Numbered from the stretch's first letter, positions 26,084 to 35,071 are shown. The stretch is 64,000 bases of DNA from Bog-473 sp963730395 (GCA_963730395.1 CAVSSK010000021.1:124001-188000), one strand, 5' to 3'. A program made the numbers and translations. The notes: generated by a model not told the origin, from the letters alone.

Positions 26084-26347
26084 GTGCCACACGGAGCCGA
26101 TCTCTTCGACCGGATTGGCAGGCTCCTCGAGCGGCGGGAGGGGTGGCACTTCGGGCCTTCGACGACCCCGGGGCTGCAGCCGTCCTGGTGCCTCGACCCC
26201 GGAGGCGAGATCACCCTCGCCGTCAGCGTGATCGACGGGGCCGTGTGTGTCTACGTGCCCACTGGCGACCGTGAGATCTGGCTCAGCGGCCTGGACGAGC
26301 TCGCTGCGTGGATCGACCGCAACGAGGCTGAGTTCCTCTTGTCCTGA
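26084..26347 (+). CDS. Small conserved-looking protein of unknown function
   Basis: 87 residues, GTG start with AAAGGGCCAGCA just upstream. No known domain recognised. It is acidic, soluble and without cysteine clusters; alternating hydrophobic residues (EITLAVSVIDGAVCVYVPT) suggest a small beta-sheet followed by a helix (GLDELAAWIDRNEAEFL). Codon usage matches neighbours (G/C third positions), which supports a real gene. It precedes an alpha/beta hydrolase by 55 bp on the same strand. Confidence 0.55.
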   Translation: MPHGADLFDRIGRLLERREGWHFGPSTTPGLQPSWCLDPGGEITLAVSVIDGAVCVYVPTGDREIWLSGLDELAAWIDRNEAEFLLS

Positions 26348-26402
26348 GTCGGTCGACCGTCACCGTGGTGCAAGGGCGCCGGATCACACGGCACAATGGG
26401 TC

Positions 26403-27191
26403 ATGTCGAGTGCGAACATCAATGGAACAGAGCTCTACTTCGAGCGGCTCGGATCGGGACCCAGCCTTCTGTTCTTGAACGGCACGGGCGCGACCGTGGC
26501 CAACGCGTCGCCTCTCCTCACGGTCTTTGCCCGAGCCTTCGAGGTGGTGGCGTTCGACCAACGGGGCATCGGACGTTCGGCACTGCCGGACGGTCCGTAC
26601 ACCATGGCCGACCTGGCTGCGGATGCCCTGGACCTGGCCGACCACCTCGGGTGGGAGCACTTCCGGCTCGCCGGCGTCAGCTTCGGGGGCATGGTCGCTC
26701 AAGAGGTTGCGGTCACTGCACCCGACCGCCTGGACCGCCTGGCGCTCCTCTGCACGTCCTCGGGCGGAGCCGGCGGTGCGTCGTTCCCGCTGCACGAACT
26801 GGCCGGGATGGATCCGGCTGAGGTCTCGGCGCAGATCCTCGACACCCGTTTCACCCCCGACTGGCTGGAGCACCACGATGGCGATCGGGCCCTCGCGTCG
26901 TTGATGGCGCAACGCTCCACGACGGACAAATCGGAGGACGAGCGCAAGGGCGAGGAGCTCCAACTCGGAGCACGCCGCGGGCACGACGTCTACGACCGGC
27001 TCCCTCGCATCACCTGTCCGACCCTGGTGGCATCAGGCCGCTATGACGGCATCGCTCCAGCAGCCAACGGAGAGGCGATCGCGCGGCAGATACCGAATGC
27101 CACGATGCGGCTCTTCGAGGGGGGCCACCTCTTCTTCCTCCAAGACTCCCTGGCGTTCCCCGCGATCCTGCATTTCCTCACGAGTGACTAG
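26403..27191 (+). CDS. Alpha/beta hydrolase
   Basis: 262 residues from ATG 26403; an in-frame earlier start overlaps the preceding gene. NGTGATVANASPLL oxyanion region, FDQRGIGRS, nucleophile Ser93 in AGVSFGGMVAQ, Asp in GRYDGIAP and His in EGGHLFF complete the catalytic triad of 3-oxoadipate enol-lactonase-like hydrolases. Substrate unknown. Convergent with the acyl-CoA dehydrogenase. Confidence 0.88.
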   Translation: MSSANINGTELYFERLGSGPSLLFLNGTGATVANASPLLTVFARAFEVVAFDQRGIGRSALPDGPYTMADLAADALDLADHLGWEHFRLAGVSFGGMVAQEVAVTAPDRLDRLALLCTSSGGAGGASFPLHELAGMDPAEVSAQILDTRFTPDWLEHHDGDRALASLMAQRSTTDKSEDERKGEELQLGARRGHDVYDRLPRITCPTLVASGRYDGIAPAANGEAIARQIPNATMRLFEGGHLFFLQDSLAFPAILHFLTSD

Positions 27192-27275
27192 ACCTGACTT
27201 CGCACAGCGACGTCTCGCCCGCGCCGGGTCGGACGGATCTGGTCGTATCGAGTCCGAGAGGGCGAGGGCGCCGGT

Positions 27276-28433
27276 TCAGCGCGGGGCGCGGGGCATGCCC
27301 AACCCGACCATGGCGACGATGTCGCGCTGGATCTCGTTCGTCCCGCCGCCGAAGGTGAAGATCGTCTGGCTCCGGGCCTGCTGCTCCAGGCGGCCCCGCA
27401 GGACGGCCGCCGGTGCATCCTCCACCAGGTAGCCGGCCTGGCCCACGACCTCGAGCAGGACCCGATAGACCTCGAGCGCGAGCTCGGTTCCGTACACCTT
27501 GGTGGCCGACGCATCGGCGGGACTCAGCCCCTTGTCGGAGGCCCACGCCACCTTCCAGTTCAAGAGCTTCAGCACCTCGACCTTCGCCTGCACCCTGGCC
27601 AGGCTGATCTGGACCCACTCGTGATCGATCGCCATGCGTCCGTCTGCGAGCCGGTGGTCCTGTGCCCACCGACGCACTTCGCTCAGGCTCCGGAGCAAAC
27701 CCGAAGCCGGGCAGATCGCCACTCGTTCGTGATTGAGCTGGTTGGTGATCAGCTTCCAGCCCTGGTTCTCCGCCCCGACAAGGTTCTCTGCCGGGACCCG
27801 GACATCCTCGTAGAACGTCGAGCTGGTGATGTCTCCGGCGATGGTGGCCAAGGGGGCCCAGTGAAATCCGGGGGTGTCGACGGGCACGATGAAGACCGAG
27901 AGACCCTTGTGCTTGGGGGCGTCGGGGTCGGTCCGGGCCGCCAGCCAGACGTAGTCGGCATACTGGATCGCGCTCGTGTAGATCTTCTGGCCGTTGATCA
28001 CGTACTCGTCCCCGTCTCGTACTGCCCTTGTCCGCAGTGCAGCCAGGTCGGTGCCCGCCGAGGGCTCGGTGTAGCCGATGGAGAAATGGACCTCGCCGCG
28101 CAGAATGCCTGGCAGGAGCCTTTGCTTCTGTTCGTTGGTGCCGAGGGCCATGAGCGTCGGGCCGACACTGTTCAACGTCAGCAGCGGCAGCGGCACACCC
28201 GCCCAGTGGGACTCCTCGACGAAGATCATCTGATCGATCGGCCCGCGGGCTTGACCCCCGTACTCCAGGGGCCACCCGAGGCCCAGCCAGCCGTCGTGAC
28301 CCATGCGGCGGATGTACTGGGTGTAGGTCGGCTCTTGGAGGGTCGATCGCTCGACGTCGGCGACCAGCTCTTCGAAGTACGCCCGGAGCTGATGCTGCAG
28401 GTTCCGTTCGTCTGCGGTGAACTCCAGGAACAC
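27276..28433 (-). CDS. Acyl-CoA dehydrogenase
   Basis: 385 residues, GTG/ATG start near 28433. N-terminal helical domain LRAYFEELV, flavin-binding beta-domain IGYTEPSAGTDLAALRTRA, and C-terminal FTFGGGTNEIQRDIVAMVGLGMPR are all family landmarks. It should oxidise an acyl-CoA (or branched/steroid side-chain CoA) to the enoyl-CoA with FAD. Actinobacteria often use such FadE proteins in heterodimers, but no partner is adjacent, so a homomeric enzyme is likely. Confidence 0.9.
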   Translation of the reverse strand: MFLEFTADERNLQHQLRAYFEELVADVERSTLQEPTYTQYIRRMGHDGWLGLGWPLEYGGQARGPIDQMIFVEESHWAGVPLPLLTLNSVGPTLMALGTNEQKQRLLPGILRGEVHFSIGYTEPSAGTDLAALRTRAVRDGDEYVINGQKIYTSAIQYADYVWLAARTDPDAPKHKGLSVFIVPVDTPGFHWAPLATIAGDITSSTFYEDVRVPAENLVGAENQGWKLITNQLNHERVAICPASGLLRSLSEVRRWAQDHRLADGRMAIDHEWVQISLARVQAKVEVLKLLNWKVAWASDKGLSPADASATKVYGTELALEVYRVLLEVVGQAGYLVEDAPAAVLRGRLEQQARSQTIFTFGGGTNEIQRDIVAMVGLGMPRAPR

Positions 28434-28562
28434 GTGGCCTCCGGTCGAGATCCCATTATCGCGAGGCGCGGCCCTGCCGACCTACTCGTGCCGGCAGGGA
28501 GCAGTCGGGTCTCGGGCTGGGCGCCGGCCGGGGACCGAGCGGGCAGGGTGTTAACTGAGGAG

Positions 28563-28988
28563 GTGGCGCACTCCAACGGATCCGACCGCCGTCATCCGCT
28601 CACCCTCGAGGAGGTCGAGGTGGCCATCCGCGCCTCGTGGTCCCTCGAGTCGTGCGATCCGACGGACGCCGCGGAGTGGACACCGGACAATCCGTCGCGG
28701 GGCCAGTGTGCCGTGACGGCCCTGGTCGTGCACGACCTGCTCGGCGGCCAGCTGCTCGAGGCCGACGTCCGCAACCACGACGGCGCACCCCAGGGCTTCC
28801 ACTACTGGAACCGGCTGGCCGGCCTCGACGTCGACCTGACCCGCAGCCAGTTCCGGGACGGGGAGGTCATCGGGGAGCCCCAGTTGATCGAGCGACTGCC
28901 GTCGGCTCCCTGGCTGGCACACGAGCAGTACCTCGACTTTCGCGAGCGCGTCCACGACGCCCTGCACGTCCCGTCGATCGCAGACTGA
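28563..28988 (+). CDS. YunG-like protein with a possible Cys-His-Asp site
   Basis: About 141 residues from GTG 28563. GAGGAGG abuts this codon, so GTG 28548 (five codons earlier) may be the true start. The conserved core SRGQCAVTALVVHDLLGG...GFHYWNRLAGLDVDLTRSQF matches the YunG family of Bacillus and actinobacteria, function unknown. Cys49, His80 and Asp91 occur in the order and context (GQC, HYWN, DLT) of a papain/transglutaminase-like triad; this catalytic reading is inference. Confidence 0.65.
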   Translation: MAHSNGSDRRHPLTLEEVEVAIRASWSLESCDPTDAAEWTPDNPSRGQCAVTALVVHDLLGGQLLEADVRNHDGAPQGFHYWNRLAGLDVDLTRSQFRDGEVIGEPQLIERLPSAPWLAHEQYLDFRERVHDALHVPSIAD

Positions 28989-29032
28989 ACCGGCGGCGCC
29001 CCGTTTCACCCGCCGACGGGGAGTTGGCCGGG

Positions 29033-29890
29033 CTACTTCGACGCGGCCGGCACGCGGTCGAAGTAGAGGTCGGGATGGCGCCCGTCCTCCAGGAGCCCGC
29101 TGATGCCTTCGCGTGCGTAGGCGATATGCAGGTCGATGCGGTGGACGAGGAGCTCGGCCCGGCTGGAGGAGCCCGGCGCGGCCCGGCTGGCCTCCGCCAC
29201 GACGGTGCCGGTCGGCGCCACGATCCGGCTGGCGCCCAGCAGGGTGGACGTCGAGTGCGAGCCGGCCTGATTGGCCTGTACCCACCATTGGCTGTTCGTC
29301 AGGGCCAGGGCCGGGTACAGGAGGTCCCAGGCGTTGGCCCCCTCCACCTCGTAGGCCGAGGGGGCGAGGATCAGGCGGGCGCCGCGCAGGGCCAGGGTGC
29401 GCGCCACCTCGGGAAAGTCACCGTCGAAGCAGACGACCAGGCCGACGCGGCCGAGGGCGGGGTCGTCGAACGTCGTCAACCGGTCGCCCGGGGTGAACAC
29501 CGTGTTCTCGAGCGTCGGCGGGTAGAGGTGCGCCTTGCGGTGCCAGGCCGCCAGCTCGCCTCGGGGACTGAAGACGAGGGCCGTGTCATAGAGGCGGCCG
29601 TCCTCGCCCAACTCGGGCACGCTGCCCGCGGCCAGCCACATCTCGCGCCGGCGGGCCGCCTCGGCCAGTCGCTCCGAGCGCGGACCCTCCAGGGGCTCGG
29701 CGTCCGCTCGTGCGTCGCGGCCCAGCGTCTCGGGGTCGTAGCCGCAGGACCAGAGCTCGGGGAGGACGAGGAGCTCCACGCCCCGCGACGCGGCGTCGTC
29801 CATCATGCCGAGCGCCACGCTCATGTTCTGGCGGGGCTCGCCCGGCATGGCCAGCCACTGGGCCACACCAACCAGAAGGTCTCGCTTCAC
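29033..29890 (-). CDS. Carbon-nitrogen hydrolase (nitrilase superfamily)
   Basis: 285 residues. The catalytic triad is complete: Glu45 in VLPELWSCGY, Lys119 in WHRKAHLYPP and Cys154 in VCFDGDFPE. FDGDFPE rather than the YDxxFPE of omega-amidases, plus the QANQAG segment, suits an aliphatic amidase or carbamoylase, so N-carbamoyl compounds are plausible substrates. It lies downstream of the agmatinase-like gene on the same strand (187-bp gap), which hints at guanidino/ureido compound breakdown but does not prove it. Confidence 0.85.
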   Translation of the reverse strand: MKRDLLVGVAQWLAMPGEPRQNMSVALGMMDDAASRGVELLVLPELWSCGYDPETLGRDARADAEPLEGPRSERLAEAARRREMWLAAGSVPELGEDGRLYDTALVFSPRGELAAWHRKAHLYPPTLENTVFTPGDRLTTFDDPALGRVGLVVCFDGDFPEVARTLALRGARLILAPSAYEVEGANAWDLLYPALALTNSQWWVQANQAGSHSTSTLLGASRIVAPTGTVVAEASRAAPGSSSRAELLVHRIDLHIAYAREGISGLLEDGRHPDLYFDRVPAASK

Positions 29891-30077
29891 CTCGGCACCT
29901 TGATTCCCCAGTTCGTACGCGGTGTGGCGCTCACCCTACGGGGGCAACATTCGCGCTCGGTTTCCCGTACGTGAATGCACTGTTACAAGCTCGAGCGTGC
30001 CGAAACCCCCGGACCGGCCTGCCCGGTCGCCGCGCACGGGGACCGATGGGGCGGCGACCGGGGTGGGGGAGTGCGGG

Positions 30078-31034
30078 TCAGGCGCCCCGACGACGAGCCA
30101 TCAACGTGATCAGGTCATAGAGCACGTGTGCGGCGGCGATCGCGGTGATCTCGGCGTGGTCGTAGGCGGGGGAGACCTCCACCACGTCGGCGCCCACCAC
30201 GGCTGCAGGTTCGAGCCCGCGCAGGAGGGAGAGCAGCTCCCGGCTGGTCAGGCCGCCGGCCTCGGGCGTCCCGGTCCCGGGGGCGTGCGCCGGGTCGAGG
30301 ACGTCGATGTCCACCGACACGTAGACCGGCGCCTCACCGATCCTCGCCAGCACCTGGCGCACCACGGCGGCGACGCCGAGGGCGTCGACGTCGCTGGTCG
30401 TGACCTGCGCGAAGCCCATGCCGGTGTCCTCGGTCAGGTCGTGGTCCGAGTACAGCGGGCCCCGCAGTCCGACGTGCACGCTGTGGTCGCGCAGCAGCAG
30501 GCCCTCTTCCCAGGCACGGCGGAATGGCGTGCCGTGCGTGTAGCGCTGCCCGAAGTAGGTGTCCCACGTGTCGAGGTGGGCGTCGAAGTGGACCAGGGCG
30601 AGCGGCCCGTGTTGCCGGGCGGTGGCGCGCAGCAGTGGCAGCGCGACGGTGTGGTCGCCACCGATCGCCACCAGCCGCCCGCCGACCTCGAGGAGCGCCT
30701 CGGCCGCAGCCTCAATCTGGGTGACCGCCTCCTCGGTGCTGAAGGGCGTGCAGGCGATGTCACCGGCGTCGACCACCTGGGCCAGGGCGAAGGGCAGGGC
30801 CTCGAGCGCCGGGTTGTAGGGGCGCAGGAGGCGCGAGCCCTGGCGCACCGCCGCCGGCCCGAAGCGGGCGCCGGGCCGGTAGCTGGTGCCACCGTCGAAG
30901 GGGATGCCGACCACGGCGATGTCCCAGCGCGCCACCTCGGCCAGCGTGGGCAGCCGGGCAAAGGTGCCGATGCCGGCGAAACGGGGGACCACGGTGGCGT
31001 CGGTCGGCCCGACGGGCTCCTCCCCGCCGGCCAT
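30078..31034 (-). CDS. Agmatinase/arginase family ureohydrolase
   Basis: 318 residues. Binuclear Mn ligands are all present: His128 in GGDHT, Asp151/His153/Asp155 in DAHLDTWD, and Asp242/Asp244 in SVDIDVLDPAHAPGTGTPE. The THGTPFRRAWEEGLL stretch is typical of agmatinase/guanidinobutyrase-type enzymes rather than arginase. The reaction is hydrolysis of a guanidino compound to an amine and urea. It overlaps the serine hydrolase upstream by one base (TGATG), so the two are co-translated. Confidence 0.88.
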   Translation of the reverse strand: MAGGEEPVGPTDATVVPRFAGIGTFARLPTLAEVARWDIAVVGIPFDGGTSYRPGARFGPAAVRQGSRLLRPYNPALEALPFALAQVVDAGDIACTPFSTEEAVTQIEAAAEALLEVGGRLVAIGGDHTVALPLLRATARQHGPLALVHFDAHLDTWDTYFGQRYTHGTPFRRAWEEGLLLRDHSVHVGLRGPLYSDHDLTEDTGMGFAQVTTSDVDALGVAAVVRQVLARIGEAPVYVSVDIDVLDPAHAPGTGTPEAGGLTSRELLSLLRGLEPAAVVGADVVEVSPAYDHAEITAIAAAHVLYDLITLMARRRGA

Positions 31035-32251
31035 CAGTCGTCGATGGCCTGGTAGACGAGCGCGCGCAGCTGGGCGCGGAAGGGGTAGGCGATGGATGGG
31101 AAGAGCTGCGTCATGAACACGGCGAAGAGGTCCTCGGCGGGATCGACCCAGAAGGCGGTGCTGGCGGCGCCGCCCCAGTAGAAGTCGCCGGCGGAGCCGG
31201 CCATGGTCGTGGCCGCCGGGCCCAGGCCGACGGCGAAGCCCAGGCCGAAGCCGACGCCCTCGAAGCCCGCCTCGCCGAAGCCACCGATCGCCATGTCCTG
31301 CAGGGTCGCCCCGCCGGGCAGATGGTTGACCGTCATGAGCTCCAACGTCTTGCGCCCCAGCACGCGCTGCCCGTCGAGGTGCCCGCCGTTGGCCAGCATC
31401 TGGCAGAAGGCCACGTAGTCGTGCGTCGTGGAGACGAGCCCACCTGCGCCCGAGAGGTAGGCGCGGGGGCGCACGAACCCGTTGGCGAAGGGGCCTTCCA
31501 TGAGGCGCGGGGTGGTGGCCGGGCGGTACTCGTAGCAGGCGGCCAGCCGGTGCAGCGACGCCTCCGGGACGAAGAAGCCGGTGTCGACCATGCCGAGCGG
31601 CTCGAAGAGCTCGCGCTGGAGGTAGGCGTCGAAGGGCATCCCCGAGAGGATCTCGACCAGCCGACCCACGATGTCGGTGGACAGCCCGTAATTCCAGTGC
31701 GTGCCCGGGTGGAACTTGAGCGGGTGCTCGGCCAGCAGCGCGGTGACGCTCTGGAGCGTCTGCTGTCCCCCCTGCGCCGCCCGCGCCGTGGCGAAGGCGT
31801 CGTCGATGGGGTTGCCGGGGAAGAGCGCGCCGGGCAGCCCCGTCGTGTGCATCAGCACGTCGCGCATGTTCATCGGGCGCTGCGGCTTGACCAGTCGAAC
31901 GGAGCCGTCGTCCTGCACCTCACCCACCTGGTGGGTCCGCCACTCGGGGATGTAGCGGGACACCGGGTCCAAGAGCTGGAACCTCCCCCGCTCGTAGAGC
32001 TGCATGAGGGCGATCGAGGCGATGGGCTTGGTCATGGAGTAGATGCGGAAGATGGCGTCCTCCGCCATCGGGATGGCCCGTTCCCGGTCCATCAGGCCGA
32101 GCGAGCGCTGATAGGCGACGTGCCCGCCTCGCACCACGGTGACCTGGCAGCCAGTGATCTTGCCGGGGTCGACGTACTGCGTGCCGAAGTGCTCCGTGAT
32201 GCGCTCCAGGCGCTCCTCGCTCATGCCCGCCGCGTCGGGTTCGATCTTCAT
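31034..32251 (-). CDS. Beta-lactamase-like serine hydrolase (class C/EstB type)
   Basis: 405 residues from ATG 32251, preceded by GAGGGAGGACCGC. The catalytic S-x-x-K is Ser72-Met-Thr-Lys75 (IYSMTKPIASI), and the Tyr motif is Tyr188 in HWNYGLSTD, as in EstB esterases. GFGLGFAV and WGGAASTAFWVDP complete the fold. No signal peptide is seen, favouring a cytoplasmic esterase or peptidase rather than antibiotic resistance. Operon with agmatinase-like and SDR genes. Confidence 0.85.
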   Translation of the reverse strand: MKIEPDAAGMSEERLERITEHFGTQYVDPGKITGCQVTVVRGGHVAYQRSLGLMDRERAIPMAEDAIFRIYSMTKPIASIALMQLYERGRFQLLDPVSRYIPEWRTHQVGEVQDDGSVRLVKPQRPMNMRDVLMHTTGLPGALFPGNPIDDAFATARAAQGGQQTLQSVTALLAEHPLKFHPGTHWNYGLSTDIVGRLVEILSGMPFDAYLQRELFEPLGMVDTGFFVPEASLHRLAACYEYRPATTPRLMEGPFANGFVRPRAYLSGAGGLVSTTHDYVAFCQMLANGGHLDGQRVLGRKTLELMTVNHLPGGATLQDMAIGGFGEAGFEGVGFGLGFAVGLGPAATTMAGSAGDFYWGGAASTAFWVDPAEDLFAVFMTQLFPSIAYPFRAQLRALVYQAIDD

Positions 32252-32262
32252 GCGGTCCTCCC

Positions 32263-33070
32263 TCAGCCCTCGTGGGATTGTTTCTGCTTCTGCTCGCGCA
32301 GGTAGGCCGCCGTGCCCTCGAGGAACTTGCCGACGTCCTTGGCCTTGGAGGCGGCGATGCCGTGGAACCACTCGGGGACATAGACCTGCGCCGCGCCCGA
32401 CTCGAGCCCCGCCAGAATGGCGTCCACGGCCACCGACACCGGCTCGGCCTGCACCGGCAGGTCGGGGACGTCGTTGTCGGGCAGCGTGAACAGCTCCGTG
32501 TCGATCACTCCCGGGTACACCACCATGACCTTGATCCCCGTGTCCCACAGGTCGACGGCCATCGCCTCGGAGAAGGCGGTGAGCGCCGCCTTCGAGGCGT
32601 CGTAGGCCGCCTCGCCCGGGGCGCTCAGTGTGGCCGCGACCGACGAGATGTTCACGATGGTGCCCGACCCGCGCGCCAGCATCTGCGGCAGCAGGTCCAG
32701 GGTCAGGCGCATGGGCGAGAGGTAGTTGACGTGCATCACCGCCGTGACGGTGTCGATGTCGAGCGCCGTGGTGTGGCGACGCTTGGGGATGCCGGCGTTG
32801 TTGACCAGGAGGTCGATGCCGCCGAAGGCGTCCATCACGTCGATGGCCAGCTTGTCCACGGCGTCGGGGTCGGCCAGGTTGACCACCCACATCCTGCTGT
32901 CCGGGTGAGTGCTCCATGCAGCGTCCCACCACCTCGGTGAGCAGCTCGGCCCGGCGGGCGCAGATGCCCACCACGGCGCCCCGCTCGGCCAGCGCCTCGG
33001 CCAGCCCCGCCCCGATGCCCGACGAGCCGCCCGTGACCAGTGTGCGACATCCCTGCAGGTCCAGGCCCAT
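32263..33070 (-). pseudogene. Short-chain dehydrogenase/reductase, interrupted by a +1 frameshift
   Basis: The N-terminal 55 codons from ATG 33070 give a Rossmann start (RTLVTGGSSGIGAGLAEALA) up to CMEHSP. The frame then shifts and continues as WVVNLADPDAV, LLVNNAGIPKR, the active-site YDASK and a full C-terminus. One base too many in the GGG run at 32903-32905 (plus strand) explains it; removing one G restores a single 268-residue SDR. With all catalytic residues kept in both parts, a sequencing error is as likely as a true mutation. First gene of a unit with serine hydrolase and agmatinase-like genes. Confidence 0.8.
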
Positions 33071-33134
33071 TGTCCACCCCACTTTCAATCCGTGCCCGTG
33101 CTCACCTTAGGCACAGCCGGCACCGGGCGGCGTA

Positions 33135-33183
33135 TTGACATTCTGTTGATGCATGGCCCCGGCGCGTTGACATCGGGTTGACG
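33135..33183 (+). promoter_or_regulatory. Two pairs of helically phased TTGA direct repeats in the kdp promoter region
   Basis: TTGACATTCTGTTGATG (33135-33151) and TTGACATCGGGTTGACG (33167-33183) share 13 of 17 bases. Within each, TTGA recurs at an 11-bp interval and the two copies start 32 bp apart (about three turns). Such tandem half-sites are how OmpR/PhoB-class response regulators bind, so KdpE is the natural candidate; a TTGACA may double as the -35. Inference from spacing only. Confidence 0.55.
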
Positions 33184-33206
33184 ATCGCGCCGCCAAAGTG
33201 GGCCCC

Positions 33207-33290
33207 ATGGCTGACTTCCTCGCAGTGCTGGGGATCGTCGCGTTCGTCGCGGCGTTCCTGGGCCTCATCTGGTGCCTGGAGCGGGTATGA
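33207..33290 (+). CDS. 27-residue single-TM peptide preceding kdpF
   Basis: ATG 33207 to TGA 33290. One hydrophobic helix (LAVLGIVAFVAAFLGLIWCL) ends with a charged ERV tail. Its stop overlaps the kdpF start (ATGA). A short membrane peptide at this place is, as I recall, found upstream of kdpF in other actinobacterial kdp operons, and its overlap with kdpF supports translation. It may be a second small subunit or assembly factor of KdpFABC. Confidence 0.65.
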   Translation: MADFLAVLGIVAFVAAFLGLIWCLERV

Positions 33291-33376
33291 CCTGGGTCCA
33301 GGGCGTCCTCCTCGGCATCTCCATCGTGATGTTCATCTACCTGGGCATCGCCATGTTCAAGCCCGAGTGGTTCTGA
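33287..33376 (+). CDS. kdpF: K+-transporting ATPase small subunit KdpF
   Basis: 29 residues: one TM helix (GVLLGISIVMFIYLGIAMF) followed by KPEWF, the form of the KdpF C-terminus (Y-L-x-x-A-L/M-x-x-P-E-x-F). KdpF stabilises the KdpFABC complex in the membrane. It starts in a 4-bp overlap with the preceding small gene and ends 6 bp before kdpA. Confidence 0.85.
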   Translation: MTWVQGVLLGISIVMFIYLGIAMFKPEWF

Positions 33377-33382
33377 TCTGAC

Positions 33383-35071
33383 ATGGGCTTCTTCTGGACC
33401 ATCGTCCTCCTGATCGTCACCCTCGGTCTCGCCTGGCGGTTCCTGGGTTCGTACATGGCCGCCGTCTTCGACGGCCGCGTCACCTACCTGGCCTGGCTGG
33501 AACGACCGTTCTACCGGCTCCTGGGGACCAGCCCCGACAGGGAGCAATCCTGGCAGCGCTACGCCGGTTCGACGGTGATCTTCTCCGGGGTGTTCCTCGT
33601 CGTCGGCTACTTCCTCATGCGGATCCAGGGGTCGCTGCCGCTCAACCCGCAGCACTTCGGGGCCGTGCCGCAAGCGCTCAGCTTCAACACGATCACCTCG
33701 TTCATGACCAACACCAACTGGCAGAACTACGGCGGCGAGACGACCATGTCGTACTTCTCCCAGATCGGCGTGCTGACTGTGCAGCAGTTCGTCAGCGCCG
33801 CCGTCGGGATCGCCGTGGCGATCGCCGTGACCCGGGGCTTCTCGCGCCGGAACTCGCCCACCATCGGCAACTTCTGGGTCGACATCACCCGCTGCATGCT
33901 CTACATCCTGCTCCCGATCGCCTTCCTGGCCGGGATCGTGATGGTCGCCTTGGGCGCGGTGCAGACCCTCGCCGGCCCCGTGTCGATCCACAACGCGATG
34001 AACGGCGTCACGCAGACCATCCCGCGGGGGCCGGCCGGCTTCATGGGGCCGATCATGCAGCTGGGCACGAACGGCGGCGGGTTCTTCAACGTCGACCTGG
34101 GCCACCCCTTCGAGAACCCGACGGCGCTCACCAACTTCATCTACATCTGGCTCACGCTGTCCATCCCGTTTGCGCTGACTTACACCTTCGGCAAGATGGT
34201 CGGGAGCATCCGCCACGGCGCCGCCCTGCTGGTCGCCATGATGCTGATCTTCGGTACCTGGGTCGGCTTCACCGCCTACGCCGAGCACCAGAACAACCCG
34301 GCCATCGCGACGGCCGGTGTGCACTCCACCGTGGGCAACACGGAGGGCAAGAACTCCTATTTCGGCGACACGACCAGCGCGCTGTTCAACGTGTCGATGA
34401 CCCAGACCTCCGACGGCGCAGTGGACAGCGCCACCGACTCGTACAACCCCATGGGTGGCTTCGGCCCGATGACCGGCATGATGCTCGGTGAGGTGACTCC
34501 CGGGGGGACCGGGAGTGGGCTCTACACCATCCTCATCTACGCCGTCATCGCGGTCTTCATCGGTGGCCTCATGATCGGGCGAACACCCGAGTACCTGGGC
34601 AAGAAGATCCAGGCCCGGGAGGTGAAGCTGGCCGGCTTGGCCGCGGTGGTGATGCCGGTCACCGTGCTGGTGGTCACGGCCATCGCGGTGTCGCTCCATG
34701 CCGGGCGGGCCGGCCCGCTGAACGCCGGTCCTCACGGGTTCAGCGAGATCCTCTATGCCCTCACCTCGCAGGGCAACAACAACGGGTCGGCCATGGCTGG
34801 ATTGAGCGGCAACACCGCCTTCTACAACATCGTCGGCGCCATCGACATGATGATCGGCCGCTTCGGGATCATGATCCCGGCTCTGGCGCTGGGAGGCGTC
34901 CTGGCCGCCAAGAACACCGTCCCCGCCTCGCTCGGGACGTTCCGCACCGACAACGGCATGTTCGTCGGGCTGACCATCGGCGTCATCATCATCATCGGCG
35001 GCCTCACCTTCTTCCCTGCCGTCTCGCTCGGCCCGATCGTCGAGCAGCTCAGTCACGGAAAGTTCTTCTAA
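33383..35071 (+). CDS. kdpA: K+-transporting ATPase subunit KdpA
   Basis: 562 residues, ATG start. The channel-like K+-binding subunit has about 10 TM helices. Selectivity-loop segments are visible: TNTNWQNYGGE, LGTNGGGFFNVDLGHPFENP (shortened here) and SQGNNNGSAMAG. The C-terminal loop TFRTDNGMFVG is also standard. With KdpB it forms the ATP-driven high-affinity K+ pump used under K+ limitation. Stop and kdpB start overlap (TAATG). Confidence 0.95.
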   Translation: MGFFWTIVLLIVTLGLAWRFLGSYMAAVFDGRVTYLAWLERPFYRLLGTSPDREQSWQRYAGSTVIFSGVFLVVGYFLMRIQGSLPLNPQHFGAVPQALSFNTITSFMTNTNWQNYGGETTMSYFSQIGVLTVQQFVSAAVGIAVAIAVTRGFSRRNSPTIGNFWVDITRCMLYILLPIAFLAGIVMVALGAVQTLAGPVSIHNAMNGVTQTIPRGPAGFMGPIMQLGTNGGGFFNVDLGHPFENPTALTNFIYIWLTLSIPFALTYTFGKMVGSIRHGAALLVAMMLIFGTWVGFTAYAEHQNNPAIATAGVHSTVGNTEGKNSYFGDTTSALFNVSMTQTSDGAVDSATDSYNPMGGFGPMTGMMLGEVTPGGTGSGLYTILIYAVIAVFIGGLMIGRTPEYLGKKIQAREVKLAGLAAVVMPVTVLVVTAIAVSLHAGRAGPLNAGPHGFSEILYALTSQGNNNGSAMAGLSGNTAFYNIVGAIDMMIGRFGIMIPALALGGVLAAKNTVPASLGTFRTDNGMFVGLTIGVIIIIGGLTFFPAVSLGPIVEQLSHGKFF

